Assembly (NCBI RefSeq): GCF_003752175.1
Contig: NZ_RJVF01000009.1
Span: forward strand, 1 to 64,000
Reading direction: 5' to 3'
DNA length: 64,000 nucleotides
Source: Comamonas sp. BIGb0124
GTDB taxonomy: Bacteria; Pseudomonadota; Gammaproteobacteria; Burkholderiales; Burkholderiaceae_C
Made by a program: the position numbers and the translations under genes. The notes below the pieces were generated by a model that saw nothing but the letters and a program-made list of their open reading frames with translations, was not told the DNA's origin and ran no database searches. Shown one piece after another: positions 17,749-24,771 of this stretch; the first letter of the stretch is position 1; every line of letters starts with the position of its first letter.

Positions 17749-18489
17749 ATGGCGAATATCTTGGTGGTGGACGACGAGCTGGGCATTCGTGACCTGCTCT
17801 CTGAAATCTTGAACGACGAAGGGCACGCGGTCGAGCTGGCGGAGAACGCGGCACAGGCGCGCGCGGCACGCAGCCGGCAGCAGCCGGATCTGGTGCTGCT
17901 CGACATCTGGATGCCCGACACGGACGGCGTGACCCTGCTCAAGGAGTGGGCCGGCAGCGGCCAGCTCACCATGCCCGTGATCATGATGAGCGGCCACGCA
18001 TCGATCGACACCGCCGTGCAGGCGACCAAGATCGGCGCCTATGCCTTCCTGGAAAAGCCCATCACCCTGCAGAAGCTGCTCAAGGCGGTGGAGCAGGGAC
18101 TGACCAAGGTGCAGACCGCAGCCGCCGCGCCGGCCAGCCTCGGCCTGAAGGGCGGACGGCTGCCCCCGATCGGCGGTTCGGCGGGCCCTGCGGCGGTGCA
18201 GGCCCCGGACAGCCTGCCGCTGGAATCGCTGCGCACCCCCGGTGCGGCGGTCGCGCCCGTCGGCGTGATTCACCAGGGACCGGTTGCCGAGCAGAGTTTT
18301 TCGCTCGACAAGCCGCTGCGCGAAGCCCGCGACGATTTCGAGAAAGCGTACTTCGAGTTCCATCTGGCCAAGGAAGGCGGCTCGATGACCCGCGTGGCCG
18401 AGAAGACCGGCTTGGAGCGCACCCACCTGTACCGCAAGCTCAAACAACTGGGTGTCGACCTGTCGCGCAACAAGCGGGCACTGGGTTGA
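17749..18489 (+). CDS. ntrX: NtrX-like response regulator lacking the AAA+ domain
   Basis: A 246-residue regulator. Residues 1-120 are a receiver with acidic D8/D9, phospho-acceptor D52 (LLDIWMP), S81 and K103. A Pro/Ala/Gly linker (about 121-195) leads to a C-terminal Fis-type helix-turn-helix (about 200-246, MTRVAEKTGLERTHLYRKLK). Full NtrX proteins are about 450 residues with a central sigma54-activating AAA+ domain. That domain (Walker A, GAFTGA) is absent here, giving a RegA/PrrA-like layout. The ATG at 17749 starts directly at the receiver. It lies 90 nt after ntrY and is the likely partner of that kinase. Confidence 0.9.
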   Translation: MANILVVDDELGIRDLLSEILNDEGHAVELAENAAQARAARSRQQPDLVLLDIWMPDTDGVTLLKEWAGSGQLTMPVIMMSGHASIDTAVQATKIGAYAFLEKPITLQKLLKAVEQGLTKVQTAAAAPASLGLKGGRLPPIGGSAGPAAVQAPDSLPLESLRTPGAAVAPVGVIHQGPVAEQSFSLDKPLREARDDFEKAYFEFHLAKEGGSMTRVAEKTGLERTHLYRKLKQLGVDLSRNKRALG

Positions 18490-18543
18490 GGTACCCGAAC
18501 AGAAAAAATCGCATGCGAATCCGGAGAGCGGGATTTGGCGTGC

Positions 18544-18549
18544 TATGAT
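18544..18549 (+). promoter_or_regulatory. Possible -10 element for tRNA-Phe
   Basis: TATGAT lies 12 nt before the mature tRNA 5' end. No good -35 box is visible 16-18 bp upstream, so the promoter assignment is tentative. Confidence 0.4.
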
Positions 18550-18561
18550 TGATCTTCTTAA

Positions 18562-18637
18562 GGCCTGGTAGCTCAGTCGGTAGAGCAGCGGATTGAAAAT
18601 CCGCGTGTCGGTGGTTCGATTCCGCCCCAGGCCACCA
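18562..18637 (+). tRNA. tRNA-Phe (anticodon GAA)
   Basis: The 76-nt cloverleaf includes CCA. Acceptor GGCCTGG pairs with CCAGGCC, the anticodon loop TGAAAAT gives GAA, and the D-arm is GCTCAGTCGGTAGAGC. It is a single-gene transcript with its own terminator just downstream. Confidence 0.98.
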
Positions 18638-18644
18638 AGAATTC

Positions 18645-18680
18645 AACGGGTTGCGTTTAACGACGCAGCCCGTTTTCTTT
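18645..18680 (+). terminator. Terminator of tRNA-Phe
   Basis: AACGGGTTGCGT (18645-18656) pairs with ACGCAGCCCGTT (18663-18674) in a 12-bp stem with one G-T pair and a 6-nt loop TTAACG, followed by a T-rich tract TTCTTTT. Confidence 0.85.
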
Positions 18681-18788
18681 TGGGTTGTCGGTCGGATGTC
18701 GGCGGCGCAGTGCATTCGGAAATGAATCGTTCGCCCGCGTCCGTTGCGGGCCTCGCGGGCCGCCTGAGATGTGTTCGATACGGGCCCT

Positions 18789-20219
18789 TCAGCCGTCGTT
18801 CTTCCGCGCTGCCGGAGCAGCGGTCTCGTGCGCCGTCTCGCGCGTGATCTTGCCTAGACACAGCAGCGCTGCCAGTACCAGCAGGACAACCGAGAGGCCG
18901 ATGGCGGTGCGCATGCCGGCCAGGAAGGCGTCCGGGGATGGGTCCTGTATCAGGTAACCACAGACACCCACTCCCAGCATGCCCCCGACTTGCCGTGCCG
19001 AGTTGAGTACACCCGATGCGATGCCGGTGCGCGAGGCATCGACGGCCGAGAGGGTGACGTTGGTCATGGTCGGAACGGTCAGCGAGATGCCGGTTGCCGC
19101 GAGCATCATCGCCAGGGCCAGTGGCCAGTCAGGACCTTCGAGGGCGAAGGCCGTGAGCCAGTAGCCGAGGGCCGCCAGCGTGAGGCCGGCCACCAGCAGC
19201 CGGCGGGCACCCCAACGGGGCATGAGCTGCCCGGCTGCGATGTTTCCCAGCATGAGAACCAGCGTCATGGGCAGGAACGCCAGCCCGGTCTGCTGCGGCG
19301 AGAGGTGTTGGTGGACCTGGAAGAACAGGCTGAACACAAAGATCAGGCCGTAATAGGCGAAGTTCACGGCGATGCCCGTGATCGAGACCGCGCTGAACGT
19401 CGTTTGCCGAAACAGCGACAACGGCAACATCGGCGAGGGGCTGCGCGCTTCGATCCAGACGAAGCCGAAGACAAGCGCAACCGCCGCCAACAGCCCGCCC
19501 CACACCGATAAATTGCTCCAGCCCAGGCTCGTCGCCAGGCCGATGGCCGATGCGAACGCAGCCAGGGCGAGGATCGCCGTCACCTGACCCGGCCAATCGA
19601 AGCGCCGCGGATGCGTGATCTCGTGCCGATCGGCAAACCGTTGCGTGAGAAGCATGCCGACGACACCGACAGGCAGATTGATGAGAAAGATGCTTCTCCA
19701 GCCCCAGTGCTCGACCAAGATGCCGCCCAGCACCGGGCCTGCAGCCAGGGCGATGCCGCCTGCCGCGCCCCACCAGCCCACGGCGTGGCTGCGGGCTTGC
19801 GGATTCTTGAAGGCTCGCTCGAGCATCGACAGCGAATTCGGCACCAGCAAGGCGGCGCCGAGACCCTGGAGCAACCTGGCCGCAATGAGTGTCTGCTCGC
19901 CCGGCGCCAGCCCGCAGGCCACCGACGCCAGGGTGAAGACTGCGAAGCCGGCCAGGAAAACGCGTCGCGCCCCCAGGCGGTCGCCCAATGCGCCGCTGGT
20001 TAGCAGCAGCGCCGCGAAAACGAGGGTGTAGGCGTTGACCACCCACTGCAGGGTGGCCATGTCCGCATGCCAGGTGCGTCTCAAGTCGTCCAGGGCGACG
20101 TTGACCACGCTCACGTCCAGCAGGACAACGACAAAACCGAGGGCCGAAGCGAAAAGCGTGCCTCTGGGCGAGGGCGGCAGGTTGGGCATGGAGGCATTCA
20201 GAAGGAATCGGTCAGCCAT
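18789..20219 (-). CDS. MFS drug/solute exporter, DHA2 (EmrB/QacA) family
   Basis: A 476-residue permease with about 14 predicted membrane helices. It has the family motifs LDVSVVNVALDDLRRT in helix 1, GDRLGARRVFLAGF (motif A loop), LLQGLGAALLVPNSL and WWGAAGGIALAAGPVLGGIL (antiporter motif C type). It likely exports a toxic compound in exchange for protons. ATG at 20219 (MADRFLLNAS) is chosen; alternatives are TTG at 20252 and ATG at 20189, none with a strong SD. It is transcribed divergently from a LysR gene 66 bp away, which is the likely regulator. Confidence 0.88.
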   Translation of the reverse strand: MADRFLLNASMPNLPPSPRGTLFASALGFVVVLLDVSVVNVALDDLRRTWHADMATLQWVVNAYTLVFAALLLTSGALGDRLGARRVFLAGFAVFTLASVACGLAPGEQTLIAARLLQGLGAALLVPNSLSMLERAFKNPQARSHAVGWWGAAGGIALAAGPVLGGILVEHWGWRSIFLINLPVGVVGMLLTQRFADRHEITHPRRFDWPGQVTAILALAAFASAIGLATSLGWSNLSVWGGLLAAVALVFGFVWIEARSPSPMLPLSLFRQTTFSAVSITGIAVNFAYYGLIFVFSLFFQVHQHLSPQQTGLAFLPMTLVLMLGNIAAGQLMPRWGARRLLVAGLTLAALGYWLTAFALEGPDWPLALAMMLAATGISLTVPTMTNVTLSAVDASRTGIASGVLNSARQVGGMLGVGVCGYLIQDPSPDAFLAGMRTAIGLSVVLLVLAALLCLGKITRETAHETAAPAARKNDG

Positions 20220-20285
20220 GGTAGAAATCGGCACTGTCCGCGTAAACTCCAAAAAAACTCACAGCTCACTGGCGAATTTGCACAG

Positions 20286-21155
20286 ATGTTGGATTGGGAA
20301 AATCTCCGCCATTTCCTTGCCGTGGGGCGCGCGGGCACGCTCTCGGGGGCGGCGCGGGCGCTGAAGGTCGATCATGCGACCGTGAGCCGACGCCTGGCCG
20401 CACTCGAAACCGAGCTCGAGGTCGTTTTGGTCGAACGGTTGCCTCGCTCCTGCCGGCTCACGCCGATCGGCCGTCAGATCTTCGAACAGGCCGAGGCCAT
20501 GGACGAATCGGCTTTCGGGATCGAAAGGGTGGCGCGGGCCACCCGGCAGTCGCTGGCGGGCGATGTCTCCCTGAGCGCGCCGCCGTCGCTGGCCGTCTTT
20601 CTTCTGGCCGCGCGGGTCGCGGCGTTTCACGCGGCCACGCCGCAGGTTCGCCTGTCGGTTTTGGCCCAGACCCAGCAGGTCTCGCTGAGCCGCCGCGAGG
20701 CCGATCTGGCACTGCGTATCGTGCGGCCCCAGGAGCCGACCTGCGTGATCCGAAAAGTGGGGCGCATGCCGTTTGCCCTTTATTCGAGCCACGACTACGG
20801 CGCACGGCACAGGCCGGACGATTGGGCCTTCATCGGCTACAGCGCCGAAATGGCCGACATGCCGCAGCCGCAGTGGTTGCATCGCGTGGCTGCGGGCAGG
20901 GCCATTTCGTGTTTGCTGAGCGACATCAGCAGCCATGTCGCCGCCGCTCGGCATGGTGCAGGGGTCGTCGGCTTGCCGTGTTTCATCGGCGATGCCGAGC
21001 CCGGCCTGGTGCGGTTGCCGCCGCCTCCGGTGCCCTTCGTGCCGGATCTCTGGCTGGCGGTGCACCGCGATCTGCGGCATTCCGCCCCGGTCAGAACGGT
21101 CATCGACTTCGTGGTCGATGCCATCTCCAAACACGAGAGCTTGAGATTGACCTAG
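20286..21155 (+). CDS. LysR-family transcriptional regulator (divergent from MFS exporter)
   Basis: A 289-residue LysR protein. The N-terminal winged HTH is at 1-62 (DWENLRHFLAVGRAGTLSGA, VSRRLAALETEL), and the effector domain at about 90-285 has a substrate-binding fold (SLSRREADLALRIVRP). The second helix begins AARALKVDHATVSRRL. The intergenic 66 bp shared with the exporter gene is the expected operator region, though no clear T-N11-A box could be picked with confidence. The inducer is unknown. Confidence 0.92.
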   Translation: MLDWENLRHFLAVGRAGTLSGAARALKVDHATVSRRLAALETELEVVLVERLPRSCRLTPIGRQIFEQAEAMDESAFGIERVARATRQSLAGDVSLSAPPSLAVFLLAARVAAFHAATPQVRLSVLAQTQQVSLSRREADLALRIVRPQEPTCVIRKVGRMPFALYSSHDYGARHRPDDWAFIGYSAEMADMPQPQWLHRVAAGRAISCLLSDISSHVAAARHGAGVVGLPCFIGDAEPGLVRLPPPPVPFVPDLWLAVHRDLRHSAPVRTVIDFVVDAISKHESLRLT

Positions 21156-21306
21156 AGCAGGAACTGCCCAGGCGGGTGCAGCCGAGCGTCCGGCACGAAT
21201 CTCGAATGCGGCCTTCGAATCGTCGTTCGCACCGTGAAGCCGATGTCGGTGATGCAGGGTGATGAAGATGCACGGGCCGGGCAGTTGGGGTAATCGGGAT
21301 GGGTTG

Positions 21307-21321
21307 TAGACGACTGGTCTA
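21307..21321 (+). promoter_or_regulatory. NemR-like operator upstream of the TetR gene
   Basis: TAGAC-GACTG-GTCTA is a 5-bp inverted repeat with a 5-nt spacer, 20 nt before the tetR ATG. It overlaps a -10-like TCTAAT (21318-21323). The same sequence with one change recurs at 22002-22016 before the next gene, strongly suggesting autoregulation by the TetR protein encoded here. Confidence 0.8.
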
Positions 21322-21341
21322 ATTGGTGCTAGAGTCTCGCC

Positions 21342-21947
21342 ATGGCTTCATCCTCTGTCAAAGAATCGTCCGAAACCCGTACCAGCATCCTGCAAGCCGG
21401 TCAGCGCCTGATGGCCGGCAAGGGGTTTTCCGCGGTCGGGCTCAACGAGATTCTGAGCGACATCGGTGTGCCCAAAGGCTCGTTCTATCACTACTTCGCG
21501 TCGAAGGAAGCCTTCGGCGAGGCGCTGCTCGACCGCTATTTCGACGACTACCTGGCCGAACTCGACGAGACGCTGCGCAAGCCGGGCCTGAACATGGCTC
21601 AGCGTCTGATGAACTATTGGCAGAACTGGCAAGACACCCAGTCGTTTCTCGATTGCCAGGGCAAATGCCTGGCGGTGAAGCTGGGGGCCGAGGTCGCCGA
21701 TCTGTCGGAGTCCATGCGGCTGGCGCTGAAGCAGGGAACCTCGGGCATCACGTCGCGCCTGGCCCGGGCGATAGAGACCGGTGCGGCCGAAGGATCGCTG
21801 TCGATCGACGGCGACCCGGGCCGTACCGCCGAGAGCCTTTACCAACTGTGGCTGGGCGCCAGCGTGATGGTGAAGATCGTCCGCAACCGCCAACCTTTCG
21901 AGGCAGCGATGGGCAGCACCAAACGGATCCTCCACTTGCCCGACTGA
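21342..21947 (+). CDS. NemR-like TetR-family regulator
   Basis: A 201-residue TetR repressor. The N-terminal HTH (about 14-60, ILSDIGVPKGSFYHYFASKE) and the C-terminal ligand domain resemble E. coli NemR (CLAVKLGAEVADLSESMR; LYQLWLGASVMVKIVR). Cys105 and Cys109 lie where NemR has its reactive cysteine, so a thiol-switch sensing electrophiles or oxidants is likely. NemR controls enoate reductase and glyoxalase genes in E. coli; here the adjacent target is a DJ-1/PfpI gene carrying the same operator. Confidence 0.9.
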   Translation: MASSSVKESSETRTSILQAGQRLMAGKGFSAVGLNEILSDIGVPKGSFYHYFASKEAFGEALLDRYFDDYLAELDETLRKPGLNMAQRLMNYWQNWQDTQSFLDCQGKCLAVKLGAEVADLSESMRLALKQGTSGITSRLARAIETGAAEGSLSIDGDPGRTAESLYQLWLGASVMVKIVRNRQPFEAAMGSTKRILHLPD

Positions 21948-22001
21948 CCGGGCAGGTCTCCGCAGGCACTTCGAATGAAGTGCTTTTTCAGACCGATCTA
22001 C

Positions 22002-22016
22002 TAGCCGACTGGTCTA
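22002..22016 (+). promoter_or_regulatory. NemR-like operator upstream of the DJ-1/PfpI gene
   Basis: TAGCC-GACTG-GTCTA matches the operator at 21307-21321 in 14 of 15 positions. It overlaps a -10-like TATTAT (22015-22020), so repressor binding would block RNA polymerase at this promoter. Confidence 0.8.
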
Positions 22017-22053
22017 TTATTTTCACGCAGAAATGCATCACCGGGAAAATCAA

Positions 22054-22728
22054 ATGAAAATCCTCATGGTCCTCACCTCGCACGACGAACTGGGCAGCAC
22101 CGGCCTCAAGACCGGTTTCTGGCTCGAAGAGCTGGCTGCCCCTTATTACGCCTTCAAGGACGCCGGCGCCGAAGTCGTGCTGGCCTCGCCCAAGGGTGGG
22201 CAGCCGCCGCTCGACCCCAAGAGCAACGAGCCTTCGTTCCAGACGGATCTGACCCGGCGTTTCGAAGCCGATGCCCAGGCGCTGGCCCAACTGGCTGCCA
22301 CGGTTCGCCTCGACAGCGTCTCGCAGGCCGACTTCGACACCGTCTTCTATCCGGGCGGCCATGGACCCTTGTGGGATCTGGCAGAAGACCGCCATTCCAT
22401 CGCGTTGATCGAATCCTTTGTCGCCGCCGGCAAGCCGGTGGCGCTGGTGTGCCACGCACCGGGCGTGCTGCGCCACGTGAAGGCGGCCGATGGACGAGCC
22501 CTGGTCGCGGGCAAGAAGGTCACGGGATTCACCAACACCGAAGAAGAAGCCGTGGGCCTGACGAAGGTGGTGCCTTTCCTGGTGGAGGACGAACTGATTG
22601 CCCAGGGCGGCCTCTACGCCAAGGGCGCGGATTGGGCTTCTTACGTGGTCACGGACGGACTGCTCGTCACCGGCCAGAATCCGTCGTCTTCGGCCGAGAC
22701 GGCAAAGGTGTTGCTGGGCCGGCTGTGA
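22054..22728 (+). CDS. DJ-1/PfpI (class I glutamine amidotransferase-like) protein, Hsp31/glyoxalase III type
   Basis: A 224-residue DJ-1 superfamily protein. It shows the conserved acidic E25 in KTGFWLEELAAPYY, PGGHGPLWDL (100-109), and the nucleophile elbow with Cys133-His134 (LVCHAPGVL). This pattern fits Hsp31-like glyoxalase III/deglycase proteins that detoxify methylglyoxal without glutathione. The ATG at 22054 (MKILMV) is preferred over an in-frame ATG at 22033. Its promoter carries an operator shared with the preceding NemR-like gene, implying electrophile-induced expression. Confidence 0.88.
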   Translation: MKILMVLTSHDELGSTGLKTGFWLEELAAPYYAFKDAGAEVVLASPKGGQPPLDPKSNEPSFQTDLTRRFEADAQALAQLAATVRLDSVSQADFDTVFYPGGHGPLWDLAEDRHSIALIESFVAAGKPVALVCHAPGVLRHVKAADGRALVAGKKVTGFTNTEEEAVGLTKVVPFLVEDELIAQGGLYAKGADWASYVVTDGLLVTGQNPSSSAETAKVLLGRL

Positions 22729-22754
22729 CGCCGGTTCCGCACGAGGGGGGGTCT

Positions 22755-23669
22755 TCACTGCCCCCGGTACGTGCCGTAGGCCCAGGGCGTGATGGTCAGG
22801 GGCACGTGGTAGTCGGCTTCCGATTGCTGGATGGCAAAGACCACCGGCACGATATCGAGATAGGGCCAGGGGCCCTGCGCAAGTCCTTGTGCGCGGAAGT
22901 AGTCTCCCACGTGAAAGCGCATCTCGTAGCGGCCGATGCGCAACGGCTGGCCGTGGAGCAGGGGGCGCTCGCTGCTGCCATGGCGGTCGGTGACGAAGCG
23001 GGCGAGGGCCGGCGCACCGGGTGCGGCCCGGCCGTCGCGGGCGACTTCGAACAGCTCGATGTGCAGGCCTTCTGCGGGCTGGCCACGGCCGATGTCGAGC
23101 ACGTGGGTGGTCAACTGGCCGTGCAGCTCGGGCAGGGCGTGATCGCGGATGCGCTGGCCCAGCCGCAGCCGGGTGATGCGTCCGATCTCTTGCAAGGTGG
23201 CTTCGAGTTCGTCGGCCCGGTCGTGTGCCAGCCGCTGCGCGAAGACTTGCAGGGCGGAAGCCAGGGTGTGGCGCTTGATGCACAGGATGAACGGAAAACC
23301 GAAACGGTCGCGGTACCGGCGGTTGAGTTCGTCCCATTGCGCTGCGCTGTCGCCATCGAGTTCGGCCAGCCCGAGCGTGCCCTGTTCCTGCTGCGAGTCT
23401 GCCGTCATCCGCTGGCTTCGCGCGGCCTCGCCCGCAAGTTCGGGGTGGCCGCAGAACAGCGCGACCCGCTCGTCTTCGGACTTGTCGGCCACGGCCCGCA
23501 TCATGGCCTGGTGCAGGGATTGAGCGTCGGCAAAGGGCCGCAGGCCGGCGACGGCGGCTGCGACCCAAGGCGCATGTTCGAAGACCTCGCCGATGGCCGC
23601 CACGAAGGCGGCCGGTTCGCAGGTGTTGAGGGCATCGAGGGTGTCGGGCGTGGGCAGAGTGACGGGCAT
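22755..23669 (-). CDS. Fused OHCU decarboxylase / 5-hydroxyisourate hydrolase
   Basis: A 304-residue bifunctional protein. Residues about 5-170 are a 2-oxo-4-hydroxy-4-carboxy-5-ureidoimidazoline decarboxylase (H75 in FCGHPELAG, FGFPFILC at 123-130, ITRLRL). Residues about 186-304 are a transthyretin-like 5-hydroxyisourate hydrolase (LTTHVLDIGRG with H189; YHVPLTITP with H288). Together they convert the urate oxidation product to S-allantoin. The C-terminal motif is YRGQ instead of the typical YRGS. No urate oxidase gene is in the window. It is the last gene of the minus-strand operon with the Tct transporter. Confidence 0.92.
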   Translation of the reverse strand: MPVTLPTPDTLDALNTCEPAAFVAAIGEVFEHAPWVAAAVAGLRPFADAQSLHQAMMRAVADKSEDERVALFCGHPELAGEAARSQRMTADSQQEQGTLGLAELDGDSAAQWDELNRRYRDRFGFPFILCIKRHTLASALQVFAQRLAHDRADELEATLQEIGRITRLRLGQRIRDHALPELHGQLTTHVLDIGRGQPAEGLHIELFEVARDGRAAPGAPALARFVTDRHGSSERPLLHGQPLRIGRYEMRFHVGDYFRAQGLAQGPWPYLDIVPVVFAIQQSEADYHVPLTITPWAYGTYRGQ

Positions 23670-23731
23670 GTGCGTGGCGTGTCGAAGGGGGCCGGCGAGG
23701 GCAGACGGGGGCAGGGTCGTTGCGGGGCGTT

Positions 23732-24733
23732 TCAGTCCGAGACCGACAGTGTCCGGACCCGCTGGTCGAGCGGCGGCAGATAACGGTCGTCGAAGAGCCT
23801 GTCGGGTGCCGGCAGGCCGGGCAGGGCCTTGGCCTGGGCCATGAGGGCGACCGTGGCGGCGATGCGTTCGGGATTGACGGCGCCGATGCCCAGGCGTGCC
23901 CCTTCGGGGTGGGCCATTTCGAGGGCGAGCGTGCCGGCCAGGCGGGATCGGTTGGCGGCTCGGTCGAGCGCGGGGTTGCGGCGGGCCACGGCGTCGATGG
24001 CGGCATCGAGATCGGCCACCGTGTCGACCAGGCCGCGATGCACGGCCCTGACCAGCCCGGCCACCGCCTGCGGGTGGCGCTCGCGCAGGTCGGGCGTGAC
24101 CATCACTGCGGCGCCGTACAGCGACGGCACGTAGTGCTGCCATTCGAAATGGCGCAGGACCGCGGCCGGGTCGAGTCCCGCCTCGAGGGTCTGTGCGCCG
24201 ATCGTGTTGACGAAGCCGAACAGGCCGTCCCACCGGCCCGCGAGCATCCGGGGCACGATGTCCTTGTGCGGCAGCTCGCTGACCTCGATGTTCAGGCTGG
24301 CGGGATCGATGCCGCAGGCCGCGCAGAACTCGGGGAACATGCGCCAGGCCGCATCGTTGGGGTGGGTGACGAGCCGGCTGCCGGCCAGGTCCTGCGGCCG
24401 GCGAATGCGGCCGTTCGCCGGAACGGCGATGGTGTAGGGCGAGCGGTTGTGCATGGCGAAGACGGCCACCGGGGCTTCTTCGGGACGGGCCGCCGCGCAT
24501 TCGATGAGGGCGTTCATGTCGCCGTAGCCCGCGTCGTAGAGGCCGTCGGCCAGGCGAGGCACGGCATTGGCGAGCGTGTCGCCTTCGGTGAAGTCGATGT
24601 CCAGGCCTTCTTCGGCGAAGTAGCCGCGATCCTGCGCGACGAAGAACCAGGCCTGCGGGCCGGAATAGAAGGTGTTGAGGATGAAGCGCAGGCGCAGGGC
24701 CTGCCCGGGTGGGGTGGGGAGGGTCTGGGTCAT
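23732..24733 (-). CDS. NMT1/THI5-like ABC substrate-binding-type protein without signal peptide
   Basis: A 333-residue periplasmic-binding-fold protein of the NMT1/THI5-SsuA group (LRFILNTFYSGPQAWFFVAQ, DIDFTEGDTLANAVPRLADG, AGYGDMNALI). It starts at ATG 24733 with a good AGGAG spaced 9 nt. The mature-like sequence begins at once, with no hydrophobic leader, so export is not evident. The CCCFC motif of HMP-phosphate synthases is not seen. No NMT1-type permease or ATPase is nearby. It lies between tctA and the OHCU/HIU hydrolase fusion and is likely cotranscribed, so the ligand may be a purine breakdown product (inference). Confidence 0.8.
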   Translation of the reverse strand: MTQTLPTPPGQALRLRFILNTFYSGPQAWFFVAQDRGYFAEEGLDIDFTEGDTLANAVPRLADGLYDAGYGDMNALIECAAARPEEAPVAVFAMHNRSPYTIAVPANGRIRRPQDLAGSRLVTHPNDAAWRMFPEFCAACGIDPASLNIEVSELPHKDIVPRMLAGRWDGLFGFVNTIGAQTLEAGLDPAAVLRHFEWQHYVPSLYGAAVMVTPDLRERHPQAVAGLVRAVHRGLVDTVADLDAAIDAVARRNPALDRAANRSRLAGTLALEMAHPEGARLGIGAVNPERIAATVALMAQAKALPGLPAPDRLFDDRYLPPLDQRVRTLSVSD

Positions 24734-24771
24734 GGTCGTGTCTCCTGAGGTCGATGCGGGTCGGCGTGGGT

